DNA of 64,000 nucleotides. Source: Mercurialis annua (lineage: Eukaryota > Streptophyta > Magnoliopsida > Malpighiales > Euphorbiaceae). Made by a program: the position numbers and the translations under genes. Below, in pieces: positions 1 to 20,500 of the stretch (position 1 is its first letter; every line of letters starts with the position of its first letter). Under the pieces are notes generated by a model. It searched no databases. It saw only the letters and a program-made list of their open reading frames with translations, and was not told where the DNA came from. The stretch is taken from positions 5,954,501 through 6,018,500 of the forward strand of contig NC_065574.1 in the NCBI RefSeq assembly GCF_937616625.2, in the 5' to 3' direction.

Positions 1-1237
1 GGTCAAAAAACGTTGCGCTTTTGTGTACATTGCATAAGCCAAAATTGCAAAAAAGAAAAGAAAGTATAGTGATCAGTTCAGTATCTTTTTTGTAATAAAA
101 TTTAATTGATCCGGCCATAATGAACTCCCATTATGACAAAAAGTATAATTGAATAACTTTTTTTTAACGAAATAAAATCAGTTCTTTCTGTAAGACTGGG
201 TAAACTGAGTTACCTAGAAAATTTAATATCTCGAATGTTTAATTGGCCTTTCTTTTATTATGAGCACTTATTCTTTTTGTCTAGACTAAAAGAGATTTAA
301 ATTTGTAAATTTTGTTTTAAATGAGAAGTTAAAATAAAATGAATTAATATATATATAGAACAAAAAATTTGTATCAATTTAATTCAATAATTTTCATTGT
401 GTTAAGTTTATTCAGGCAGCAAAAAAAGCATTATGAAAATCCTAATTAATATTTTTAGGTAAAAGGTATCTATCTATACGCAACTTTCCCTTATTTTCCA
501 TATATATATCATGATCTTTCAATCTTGTCATATAAGTACACCATCATCATTTCTGCCTTTACTAAATATACTCACGACTTGTTTGAAGCTAACGTGACAC
601 GATGTAATATACGTTTAAATGTATAAAATTAATCATATGGAATACATTAATTTGTGCCACATTTATTCCAAACAGATTGTAAGTATATTTGGCAAAGTTG
701 AAAATATGATATTATGTACGACACAATTTAAAGATTCATGATATATTTAGCGAAACATGGTAAAGTTGTGGTAGATAACTACATTTTTCCTTACTTTCGT
801 GACAAATTAGTTTATATTTGGAAAGAAATCACAATTATAATTAATATTAAATAAAGATACATAATTTTTTTAATAATAATATAAAAATTGATAAAATGGA
901 TTTGATAATATTAAAAAAACAAATATGAGTTTTTTCTTCAATTACATTATAAAATATCATAAAAATAAGTTAAAGACTAATGTATATTTTATTTTTAGCA
1001 ATTAAACACTTATATGATATTTTACTATAATTGACATTAATTGTAAAATTATTAAATTAAATTAATATAACTTTTTCAGGCTAATTTTATCAATTTTTTT
1101 TTCATAATTTCGAATAAAATTAATTATTTTATCAACGAAAAAAAATGCTGTTTAGAAAAAAATAATCCGAATGCAAAACAAACGCATATGGTATATCGAC
1201 ACTACTCATTCATGGTGGAATTTCAAATTTATTGCAG
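1..1237. other. AT-rich stretch, no exon seen
   Basis: No open frame or recognisable exon was found here on either strand. Because the next exon starts mid-protein at 1238, this stretch is probably a long intron of the WAT1-related gene, or flanking DNA if that gene is only a fragment. Runs of A and T dominate. Confidence 0.5.
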
Positions 1238-1976
1238 GGTATCGTAATATTTGGAATTGCAACTTATGTACAAACTTTAGTAATGCGGACGAGGGGTCCA
1301 GTTTTCGTGACAGCATTTAGACCTTTCACGACAGTGATTGTAGCTATTTTGGGACTACTCATTTTAGGCGACGCATTGCACTTAGGAGGGTATGATCATG
1401 ATTTCAACTCAATTAATTTTTGGATAAATTACATTAAACAGTGTCTGAACTTACTTTTATTTAATCAGTATTTTAACTTTTAAAAAATATATCAAATGAG
1501 TCAATTTAGCCATTTTTCGGTCACCAAATTATTAATAAGATAAAAAATAATTTTTGAATATGCTAATATATTTGAAATTTTAATTCTATATATAAATGTA
1601 TTATATTAAGCATGCAATCGTTATTTTTTTTATTAACATGACATAAAATTAAGATAAAATAGAGTTATTACCATGACCGAAAAATAGCTAAAAATGCTTA
1701 TTTGATTTTTTTTTAAAGATTAAACATTAATATAAAAATAAATTTCAGATATCAAAATAAAAGATTTGAAAAATTTCAGACACCATTGATATAATTTCTT
1801 AATTTTTTCATGCATATTTGTAATTAATTTTCACCCTTTCCAGGATTCTTGGAGCTACACTCATAGTTCTTGGATTGTACGCACTTTTGTGGGCAAAAGA
1901 AGTCGAGTCCGAAAGAAAAAAATTGGCGAAGCCTGCAATTCCTGATGAAAAAATTCAGATTAAATCAGAAAACTAA
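1238..1976 (+). CDS. WAT1-related (EamA/MtN21) transporter, 3' end
   Basis: These are the last two exons of a WAT1-related (nodulin MtN21-like, EamA/DMT superfamily) membrane transporter. Exon A is 1238-1389 (acceptor TTGCAG, donor GTATGA). Exon B is 1844-1976 (acceptor TTCCAG, stop TAA). The join restores a Gly codon and keeps the frame (phase 2). The translation contains VMRTRGPVFVTAFRPF and LLILGDALHLGG, then LGATLIVLGLYALLWAKE and a charged, Lys-rich cytosolic tail ending KSEN. This matches the last two or three membrane segments of the second EamA repeat. A complete protein would need about 250-300 more residues upstream, which are not visible here. The gene therefore starts outside the window, or this is a truncated copy. 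Family members move auxin, amino acids or other small metabolites; the substrate here is unknown. Confidence 0.8.
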
Positions 1977-2245
1977 AAATGAACATTTGTTTAATTTTCA
2001 TCCAATATGTGGTTTGTTTAAATATTTTATCGATCTATGAGTATTTTAATTTTGTCTGCTGCCCAGTTTTTCATTTTATTTAATCTATTTTCAGTGTTCA
2101 TGTGATCTTTTAAAAACAGTCAAGCAAGCATGACAAAAACCATGAACATTCTTTAGACAAAGATATCATCCATGATCTTGGATCTAAAATTAGGGGTGGA
2201 TATGGACCGGTTACCCATACATGAGCATTGTTTATAATGGTATGT
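1977..2245. other. Intergenic after WAT1-related gene
   Basis: This holds the 3' UTR and spacer after the WAT1-related stop codon. It is AT-rich and no further coding signal is seen. Confidence 0.5.
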
Positions 2246-2571
2246 AATATTCCGTCCATTTTTAGTTGTCACTTTAACCTAGATTGCTAAGATTAAGAAA
2301 GTGCTTCTTTTGTCTTAAATTATAAACATAAAGACTACTATAACCCTATTTATAAACCCCACTATTGAAAGATTTAGTTTTGAAAATAGAGTTATTAACC
2401 CACTATTGAATGATTTAGTTTTGAAAATTGAACTATCATTTAATGAAGTGATTTAATAAGAAGGTTAAATTTGGAATACTATTGTAAAAGTCACATAGAA
2501 ATCCTAAAGTGACAACTACTGATAGACAAAAATATTTGCCTAAAGCAACAACTAAAAATGGACGGAGCGAG
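2246..2571. mobile_element. Degenerate Stowaway-like MITE
   Basis: The ends are inverted copies: TCCGTCCATTTTTAGTTGTC on the left and its near complement ending AAAAATGGACGGAGCGAG on the right, followed by TA. The CCGTCC core and the TA at the right edge are typical of Stowaway MITEs of the Tc1/mariner superfamily. The interior is AT-rich and non-coding. The left end is decayed (AATAT in place of CTCCC), so that boundary is approximate. Confidence 0.7.
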
Positions 2572-2574
2572 TAA

Positions 2575-2672
2575 TAAATAAAGATTCCCTATCGCAAATG
2601 ATTATTGGCTTGATGTAAAAATGACGTGGCGCATCCGTGGTGTGGGATAAACACTCTTTATTTCCGCATTGA
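2575..2672 (+). repeat. Dispersed repeat shared with 57720-57835
   Basis: The block containing GGCTTGATGTAAAAATGACG, and TTCCCTATCGCAAATG before it, recurs in reverse complement at 57720-57835. It lies directly beside the Stowaway-like MITE and about 300 bp upstream of the F-box start, so it may be part of that gene's promoter region. Confidence 0.65.
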
Positions 2673-2911
2673 ATTATTAAGGTCTTTAATTAAAGAAAGA
2701 TTAATCACTATTAAAATATATGAGCCTCGAGATGTATTTATTATTGCAATTTTCAATAATAAAAGTATCTAAATGGGCATTAATTATTGCAATTTTCAAT
2801 AAAATTACTGTGATTCATGTATTCCACTTCTTAACATTAAAATCAAGAACTCCAACGGACATTTCAACAAAAGCTGCTTCTATTTAGATCGTTTTCACTT
2901 CCTTAGTTGTC

Positions 2912-2919
2912 TATATATA
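2912..2919 (+). promoter_or_regulatory. TATA box of F-box gene
   Basis: TATATATA lies 35-42 bases before the F-box start codon. This predicts a very short 5' UTR of about 10-15 nt. Confidence 0.5.
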
Positions 2920-2953
2920 CATAGAGATTAAAGGAAGAATACAGAAAATAAAA

Positions 2954-4111
2954 ATGTCACATTATTTCTCTGAAGAATTAGTGGTCGAAATCTTGAAGAG
3001 ACTACCCGTAAAATCTCTACTCAAATTTAGAAGCGTTTGCAAATCATGGTACTCTCTAATCACCAACCTTAAATTCATTTCTCTTCATATTGCTCATACT
3101 ATTGAAGCCAACAAAACCTACTCACTTGTCACAAAGAACCCTACTCCTTATACATATCCTAGCAAACAACAACTTGTTTTGCATAGTGATAATGTCTCAT
3201 TTAGTGAGCATAAAGAACTCGATTTACGTTCTTTTTACATTGTCTCTGCTCCCCATGTCGAATTTTTGTTTGACATAGTCGGTTCATATAATGGTTTGGT
3301 TTGTTTGTCTGATCAAAGATTTAATCGCCTGATTTTGTGGAACCCGGCAATTGGCAAGTTTATTACAACATCGCTATGGGAGGATTATGACCGGACTGTC
3401 ATTGTTGGATTCGGGTTTGATAGCAAGAATATAGACTACAAAGTGGTGAGGATTTCTTATGGCTATACAAATTCAGGTGCTCCATCAAAACTTATCCAAC
3501 CATTTGTTGAGATTTTTGAACTTAGTTCGAGTTCTTGGAAGACCGTTACCGTCAAGCATCTAAATTATGTTGTTCGCGCTTACCAATATCCTACTTATTT
3601 GAATGGCGTCGTTCATTGGTTTGCACAAATATACAGTGGGATCTCTAGAAAATTAATCATAGCATCATTTGATTTGAGCAACGAAGCATTTGAAGAACTG
3701 ATGCTCCCTGATGCGCTACCTGATCAATCTGATTACATTAATCTTTCTTTAACAGTGTACCATCAGAAATTCGCTATAATACAGTATGAACAATGGAAAC
3801 TGGGTAAGTTTAATTCCCTCTATTTTGAGAAATGTTGTATTTGGGTAATGAAAGAGTATGGTGTACGAGAATCTTGGACCAAACAGCTTACCATAGATTT
3901 AGAAAATCATGGAGGTTCGTCGTCGGTGCTCAACTTTCAAGGGAATGGTAGCATTCTTGTTGAGGAACGTGATGGTTCGATAGCTTCTTATGACCCTGAG
4001 ACAAAAAAGGTCACTTCTCTTGGAGTCCGAGGATCTAACTTTCAAGTGTATTCTTACATAGAGAGCCTTATTTTACTCGAGGAAGGAAAAAGGAATGGAA
4101 TGAACCAATAG
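2954..4111 (+). CDS. F-box protein, FBA/kelch-associated type
   Basis: This is an intact single-exon gene encoding 385 aa. Residues about 4-45 form the F-box, with SEELVVEILKRLPVKSLLKF and VCKSWYSLI, which in this family binds SKP1 within an SCF ubiquitin ligase. The rest is a C-terminal F-box-associated (FBA) domain. It includes GSYNGLVCLSDQ, LILWNPAIGKF, VGFGFDSKNIDYKVVRI and YLNGVVHWFA, the usual landmarks of the CPR1/CPR30-like 'F-box/kelch-repeat' group. This part is expected to choose the protein to be degraded, and the target cannot be predicted. The first ATG is used: it comes just before the F-box and follows an A-rich leader (AAAATAAAA). Length is normal for the group and no break is present. 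The gene points toward the GH2 gene, whose 3' end lies about 500 bp away. Confidence 0.92.
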   Translation: MSHYFSEELVVEILKRLPVKSLLKFRSVCKSWYSLITNLKFISLHIAHTIEANKTYSLVTKNPTPYTYPSKQQLVLHSDNVSFSEHKELDLRSFYIVSAPHVEFLFDIVGSYNGLVCLSDQRFNRLILWNPAIGKFITTSLWEDYDRTVIVGFGFDSKNIDYKVVRISYGYTNSGAPSKLIQPFVEIFELSSSSWKTVTVKHLNYVVRAYQYPTYLNGVVHWFAQIYSGISRKLIIASFDLSNEAFEELMLPDALPDQSDYINLSLTVYHQKFAIIQYEQWKLGKFNSLYFEKCCIWVMKEYGVRESWTKQLTIDLENHGGSSSVLNFQGNGSILVEERDGSIASYDPETKKVTSLGVRGSNFQVYSYIESLILLEEGKRNGMNQ

Positions 4112-4623
4112 AAGATTAAAGGCGGAACCAGGGTAGAGCGAGAATCTCATGACCGGTGCTTCGCACCAACACCATGGTTGTTCTAGTTAGCGATTAGAGT
4201 ACTGAGTATTTACATCCCCACTTGAAATCAAAAATCCGCCATAAAAAGCAAGTATAGATGATCAATTACATAATGATCTTTACAATTTTGGTTTACATTC
4301 AAAATCTAGTAGTACGTACATTTAGTTTTCATGAACCCAATTTGAAAAGATATTAAAATATGTCGTCTCATTTAGTTAATTATTGTGATTTTTTATTTAT
4401 AGAATGTCAATCAACTAGTACTCCATCAGATTTGTTAACGAGGGGCCAACCTGGCAAAACTAAGTAGGAATATGGATTCAATTCGAGCAGAAACAAATTT
4501 TGATTTTCTTCATAATCAGACTGATCTGAATTTTTTTTTTAAAATCGAATAGAGTATTAGCATGTTGTACATAAACTACAGATACATGTGAACGTTTAAG
4601 CACCGAAACACGAGAAGGTACAC
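4112..4623. other. Spacer between converging F-box and GH2 genes
   Basis: This 0.5-kb stretch must hold the 3' UTRs of the + strand F-box gene and the - strand GH2 gene. No coding potential or repeat stands out. Confidence 0.5.
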
Positions 4624-13241
<8,618 letters not shown>

Positions 13242-14512
13242 TTTTTTCTACACTAATACTCAATCAACCAATGAGCTATAAGCATTTAGCAACAATCTGC
13301 AAAATTCAATGATCAATCACACCCACATGATGCAAAAAGATTCAATCTTTTTTGGGTTCTACAGAATGTGTTATTCGTCTGTTTTTCATTTTTATAATAT
13401 TTACTTTTTAATTGTTTTTTCTGTTTTTAGTAATTTTGGACATGCCGGCCACGTCAGAAATTCAATTCAAAGTGGGTAATTGTTTTTTCTGTTTTTAGGT
13501 AATTTTGGTTATGACAGGCAGTCAGTCAAAAACCCGTCAGAAATTCAATTCAAACTCAAAGTGTGGTTCATAAGCATGAATTATGAAGATCATGCAAATT
13601 ACTGGAATATAGTTCAGTTTTGGTTGGTAAATTTCTGATTTTGGGTTCAGGAATTTACACATTTATGTGGCCGATTATTTTCAGCTTTAATGTGACAAAA
13701 GTTATATATTTATGTCATTGAAAAATATAAGATCCATTCTTATTTCTTTAATATAGTAGTATTTTTTATATTATAACAATTAATTTCTTTAAATAATAAA
13801 TGACCGTCTATAATTCTAAATAAAAAAAGGTAAAAATAAACTACTTTCTAGTTTCTTTCTTTATAAAATACCTATATCGTATTATGTTCTATTTGGAGGT
13901 GATTAATCGGTGTAAAAAAACTCTATTTAGGTAGAATTTGCTTTTGGCAAAATAATGGCATGAGGAGAATATAGATATAATTAATCATGGTCGAAAAATA
14001 ATAACTTAATTTTCTCTTGTTTAAAAAAAATCGAACTTCTAATAAAAAATTATCTCAAACTTTTATTTTCTAATAAAAATATTGCAGTTTTTCTTTCTGT
14101 GCGAAACACAAGTTGCATCACATAATTGTAGGTTCCAATAAATAGGAACATTTACATGTCACAACCAGCATTATAAGCATAACTTGCAGTGGCCAAGGAA
14201 TTTTGATTGGCATTTGATAAGAAATGAAATTCAATTGTAACACCAAAACTGAAAAATAAGACCACAAATCGGAAAATTTTGACTATATTACTATCGACAT
14301 GCAACATCAACAAAGAGGCCTACAGTTAGATTGGTAACTAACTAACAACAAAATTATGAACTGCTCCTGTGTTGGAAAAAGTAAGAGCAGTTCATAAAGA
14401 GTAATTAAACTTTACTTGTTTATCAACAAAAAAAATCTGATGCTTATATACAAATCAACAAAAGCAGACTAACTAATTGATAAAACAGATACTTTCTTGA
14501 AGTCTTCATCAC
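13242..14512. other. Intergenic: GH2 promoter and NRPE1 3' flank
   Basis: This 1.27-kb spacer separates two genes in the same orientation. It must hold the GH2 promoter and 5' UTR at the low-coordinate end and the NRPE1 3' UTR at the other. No clear TATA box was seen upstream of the GH2 start. An imperfect tandem duplication lies at 13409-13563. Confidence 0.6.
13409..13563. repeat. Imperfect tandem duplication, about 78 bp
   Basis: TAATTGTTTTTTCTGTTTTT, followed shortly by TAATTTTGG and GTCAGAAATTCAATTCAA, occurs twice in a row about 78 bp apart. It sits 170-320 bp upstream of the GH2 start codon. Confidence 0.65.
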
Positions 14513-17500
14513 TTACTCTGCCGCGTTATCTACTCCCGTGGTCTCCGGCTCCAAAACAGGGGTTTGCTGAGGTGTCTCTGCAATTGGAGTTTGCGGCTGG
14601 GTCGACCCTGATGCTGGGGTTGGCTGGGTCGACTCTGAGGCTGGGGTTGGCTGGGGCGTCTCTGCGGTAGGAGTTTGTGGCTGGAGACCTCTCTGGCGAG
14701 GCTTGAAGTATTTTCCGGTGAACTCCTCAGCCAGGTCAGGGTACTTGACTTTCAAGAAGTTCTCCAGACACTTACGGTATGAGAAATCCTGCTGAGAACC
14801 ATCCGTTGAAACAACAAAGAAGCACCTGCTATCTTGGAAACTGCTGTGCTTATTAACCTGTTACATCAAACCCAAGTTTTCACAACGAATTCAAAACATG
14901 GGGCAGATAGTTTTAAGTATAAGAAAATAATTATAAAAGACATGAAAGGTAAAGACACGGATCAATGATAGACATACCATGATGTGATCGACGCCAGCAC
15001 CCATCTTTGCAGCTTTATCAGGATGGTAATTGAGCACATTATCAATAACGTAAGACTGATCGGTAGCAGACAGTGCATCTCCATCATTGTACCTATACAC
15101 AGATTCACACTTTTGAATCAACAATTTAAAATATTGCAGAATAAAGCATATTTACACATATAAAAGGAATTTAAGAGGACTTCCGCAGTTAATTATCCCC
15201 ACATGAAGTTAGAAAATAAAATGTGCTGTACCAAGGTAACATTTGGACCATATTTTTACAGGAATTAATAAGCTATGAGTATTTTCAATATATTCTCTTT
15301 GTGGTGCTGGTAAAAAAGATTGAATACAACTTAGGAAACATACCCGGATTGATGCATAACTTTTCTGATGGACCGCATTAATGGCTCAATGTCAGAAAGG
15401 ATATCTTGCTCTTCAGAAGTAAACATATCCAATCTCTGTCTCGTTACTGTAAACATCAAATTCATAGCGGAGTTATCCCTTCCTTGCGACATAGGAGGGC
15501 GGTTCTTTCCTTTCCATTCCGCATTATTTGAACCCCAACCTTTAGGTCCATCACCACGACTTTTCGGAGTGCCCCAGCCTTGAGAGCTAGTCTCTTTTGA
15601 GGATCCCCAGCCTTGAGAGCTAGTCTCTTTCGAAGATCCCCAGCCTTGAGAGCTAGTGTCTCTCGGAGATCCCCAGCCTTGAGAGCTAGTCTCTTTCAGA
15701 GATCCCCATCCTTGAGAACCAGACTCTTTCGGAGAGAGATGTTGGGGTGTTTGAGGTTTCTCCCATTTCTGTTGTTTCTCATTTGGAAGGCCCCAACCTT
15801 GGGAGGTAGTTGCTTTCTCTATGGGAGAGCCCCCGCCATCTGAAACTTGCAGTGAATTGGGTTTTCCCCATTTCGATTCTTGCTCAACGTCATTGTGAGT
15901 TTGCTGCTTCCCCCATGCTGACTCTGTACTCTCCGGTTGTTCACAAACAGCACTTTTATTCCAAGAAGAACCAGCATCCCCATCATTGTTGGGTTTTCCC
16001 CATTTCGGCTCTTGCTCACCTTCACTGTGAGTTTTCTGCTTTCCCCATGCTGTCGCCGATTGATCACAAACAGCACTTCTACCCCAAGAAGAACCAGCAT
16101 CCCCATCCTTGTTGGGTTTTCCCCATTTCGGATCTTGCTCGCCTTCACTGCGAGTTTGCTGCTTCCCCCATGCTGTAGCTGTATTCTCCGGTTGATCACA
16201 AACAGCATTTTTGCCCCAGCTCGCACCAGCTGCACTCTTCTGTGTATCCCAATTCGTATCAGCTGCCTCATTCTTATTACTTCCCCAATTTGTATCAGCT
16301 GATTTATTCTTCTTTGTTCCCCAGCTAGAGTTGTCATTCAACTGCCACGGAGTTACAGTGTCCAATCCGTTTGACCCGTCAGGTTCCTCTTGGACTTTTG
16401 TAGAAAGGGCATTTTGGGTCTCCGTTCTGTTTCTTCCCCAGCTAGACCAAGATTCATCATTATCAATCCCTTTGTCTTTATCACCACCCCAGTTTCCACC
16501 GTCACTAACACCTTTCTCAACGTGTGAAACCTTCTCCCAGTCAGCAGGTTGATTGTCTAAGAATTTCTTAAATTCATCACCGTCTTCAAATATGGGCTTC
16601 TCAGAACCAAAATCTCGCTCCGGGGACAAGTTCCAGTCATCCATATCATCATCAGGCATAAGGTCGTCTACTTCTGCACCTAAACAGGCAGTAGCTGGTT
16701 CTCCATTTGCAGAACTTCTAACCATATTTAGAAGTTCATACACATCCAAGCTGCTCTTTGGATTCAAACAGGTCTGGGAAAGAAAAACAGCAGCAATTAG
16801 AAGATCATAAGGAAATTTGTAGCTAAAGGAAAGGTGAAAGAAACTCATACCTCCTTTTGATCCCAAATCAAATCAAACTTTGATCCTGTACCAACCGCCA
16901 CATGTTTCCCCCAGGCACAAGCTGCAACTACGCTGGATAAAGCATCCGTATGACACTTCTCTGCAGCTCTCTCAAAACATTTTCTTGGTGTCTGCCAGCA
17001 ATGTTCATTGATGGTCCGTTAAAAAGATTCTGTTTTAACCTTTCAAAAAAAACTGAACAATATGCAACTACTTACATAGAGTGTTGCCTCAGTAAATGGT
17101 ACTTGAACATCCAATGAGTGAGATAATGCTTTATATCCACCAGTTGTGAAGCCAACTAAGTTTCCAGCACATGTCATGCTATTAGCCAGGAGAATAAGAT
17201 GCTCCTTTAGCACGCCTTTCGCCACCTTTGTCACTGAGCTCGAGAGACGCTGAAAATGAACCGAAAAGTTTGTCTCAAATGCACCCTCAAATTGTAAAAA
17301 CAGCATAAAAAGAATTTCACGTCTAACGGCACTGACGCTCTATTTCAAGGAGGGGTAAAACTGATCCAATTTTAAAACTATGAAAGGGAATATTCAAGAT
17401 TAAAAAATTAAAAAGGACTTGTTCCAGAGGTTGTTAAGAATATATTTGCAATTTTTCTAATATTTTAATTTTAAGTAAAAAATAATACAAATAAGATATT

Positions 17501-20500
17501 TAATGTTAAAATACAAAATATTTGTAAAAAAAATAAAACGTTTAACACAAATAAAATTTGAATTTTTTTGACCTGTATATCTTTTTACAAAATTTTACAT
17601 AACATTAAATATTTACAAAAGTATCATACTGTTTATTTGTTATTAAATATATATATTAATTATCCCATGTGAAATGAAGTTGAATCTTTAAATACATATC
17701 AATTAAAAAAAATGTTTCTTTACTGAATAATATTAAATATGAAAGGTTTAACTCTACATAATTAGATCTAAATATTTTAATTTCAGTTTTTAAAATTAAC
17801 ATTTCATAATATCAACATACCATCAAAACATTATATAATGCACCGGAATAGGTTAGGATCATTAAATAGACTTGTGATTTTTTGAAACTAGATGATAAAT
17901 TTTATTACGTGATGAGGTGATTAAGCTAGGAATCATTGTTCGGGGATCTATGATAATCTAAAATTAATATATATTTCTAAATTCTAATATTCAGTATAAT
18001 TAATTGCTCCTTAATTAAAGACGATAATATTCTATTTATCAACGATCTACTTTTAACATTTAACAGATTAGTCATTACAATAACATAGACATTTAATTAA
18101 GGAAAATTAAATTTCAAATAAAAAAAGGTATGCCTCTTTACCACACAGATAAATAAACCCTTTTTAAATTTTGTCTCAAATATCACCCCAAAATATTAAA
18201 AATGGCTCAATTATGCCCCCTTAATGATTACGTGTTAACACCCTTTCACAGGAGGCACCATTTATAAGGGGGCATAGTTGAGCCGTTTTTAAAACTGTGG
18301 GCGCATTCAAGATAAAATTCAAAAGGGACTTATTTTTTCCCTTGGTTGATGAAGAGCCATTATTCAGAAAAATCCAAAAGCTCAAAGAAATAAAGTAATT
18401 CCAAGTCCTTAAAACAGGGAAGGTGATTCTACCAGTGATTTGTGATCATCTTTAAGCATCATAGTACCAGAAATATTAAAAAGATGCACAGAATTTGCAG
18501 AGAACCTGCCACGCCATCTTTAAGACTGGTATTAAAATGTATCACTGAATTGCAGAATACAAATATAGCTACCTTCTTTAGTTAAATGATTGTTTGAGTA
18601 CAAGTATTTTCAGGTTTCCGAGAGGCGGATTGGAGGGGATCTATTAGCAGGCATAACATAATCAAAACTAAAAAAAATAGAAAAAAGGAAAAAAAATTAT
18701 GATACCTGAACTGCTTGATCGAATGCACAAGAAATACCCAACAATTCCTGAACTTGTTTAATTGCATATGGTATAGACCTTGTGGTATCAATCATATGGA
18801 GAACAGGAATACAAGAATCTAGGACAACTCTCCATGCATCACCACTTTCTTTCACAGCTGATTTCTCAGTGAGAACGTCCAGAGCCAGTTCCCCCTTCTG
18901 ATTCCGGGATGGATTTCTTATCCAAGTACTTGTATCTGGACTAACCCAAATAATATTTGCAGAGGAAATTCGAGGGTCACCTATTCATTTTAGAAAAGAT
19001 CTCAGAAAAGTTGGAATCTAAAATCCAGAAACCTTACTGTTCATTCCAGAAATCGCTGAAACATAAATCAAGTATCATGCAATACAAAATAATGATAGAC
19101 TACCTTTGATGACTGTGTCCAACAGAACATGGTAAACCTCATCAGCAAAGAGCTGTATGCTTCTCTCTAAATGGATCTCTGTATTATCTTTCCAAAAGAA
19201 TGACAAGCACGGCATGCCAGACCTTTCATCAGCGCATTCAAAAGAACAACATTCACTACAAAAAAGCAAACTCATTTTAAGAGATTGACAAATCCAGCAG
19301 TTGCAATACCAAACACATCAAGAATTATTAGCAGATACAACCACTTTGTGCAACATAGAGAAAGAGAAACTGAATAAAGTAAACTATGTAGACAATATGA
19401 CACAGAAACAACCAAGTAAGCCAAGCCAAACTATATTAAGTGCAACTATCATATCTGTAAATTAACATTTTACAGCTCGCAACAAAGCTGATACAAGATC
19501 TGAGCTCCTGGGTTCACAAAAGCAGAGTTGCCAAATGCAAGCCTCTAAAGTCGACAGGAGAGAGCAAACTTCTTGAAAGTCGACAGAAGACCCAAAGGAT
19601 AAGATATTTTGACCTTATAAGTATGGGACGTGGCACTCTCCATACTTGGGTCTATATGCTATTAGCTTGACATCTTCCTTACCAGTTAGCTTCTTAAGTT
19701 TTCTTCTTAAGTTTAACCCTTCCTTTGTAACCCAATGGTATTAATAATTAGTTACAACCAGGTAACACCGTAAAAGAGATAGTTGAACTACTGACATTAA
19801 AAGAAATAAAGAGAAAAATATTCTAACTAAAGCAAATGTTGGTCAAACTTTTTGTGGGGGACTTCCAAGAGACACAGATAGGTACAGTGAAACAGTTAAA
19901 GAAAAAACAAATAGTCCGATGAATAAGAGGTGACAAGAACTACCCAGTACCCAGAAGAAAGAGGTGGGTAGTCTACAAACATAATATGTGCCCGCGACTG
20001 TATTCAAAACTAACCTGAAAGCTACCTCTATCTTTTTATAAAGAGAACCATTTTTTTTCTTCTTTCCAAATGAAAAGATAGTCTCTTTGCACTTATTATG
20101 AACAGCCTCCATGTTTACTTTCAACTCTTGCAACTTCATCTGTTCAAAAGGAAATCCAGTTACCAACAAAAATTTAACTTCCAGCCACCAACAAAATACG
20201 AAAAAACAAATTCACTCCTTAGAATATTATAGGTATCAAAGAGAGAACCTTTTTGAGATGAATGTGACCAACAACAGTCGCATCTGTAATGCTTTGAGGA
20301 CTCCTATACCTGCTTGTAAGAATTTGTCAGAACTTAAATATTTCTGTAATATTTTAAAGTTAATGACCAAATTAAAGAAACAATGTGACAATGACCCTAA
20401 CCATATAATTTTTATGGAGTATTCATAAAATTATATGAAAAATGATGAGAAATCAAAAGGGTCAAATACACTATCTATTGCTGCTCTCTTTTTGAATCGG

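Noticed and set aside
15819..16337. Long open frames in other phases and on the opposite strand across the NRPE1 WG exon
   Set aside because: They arise because the tandem repeats lack stop codons in several frames. Only the WG frame joins to neighbouring exons and matches the family.
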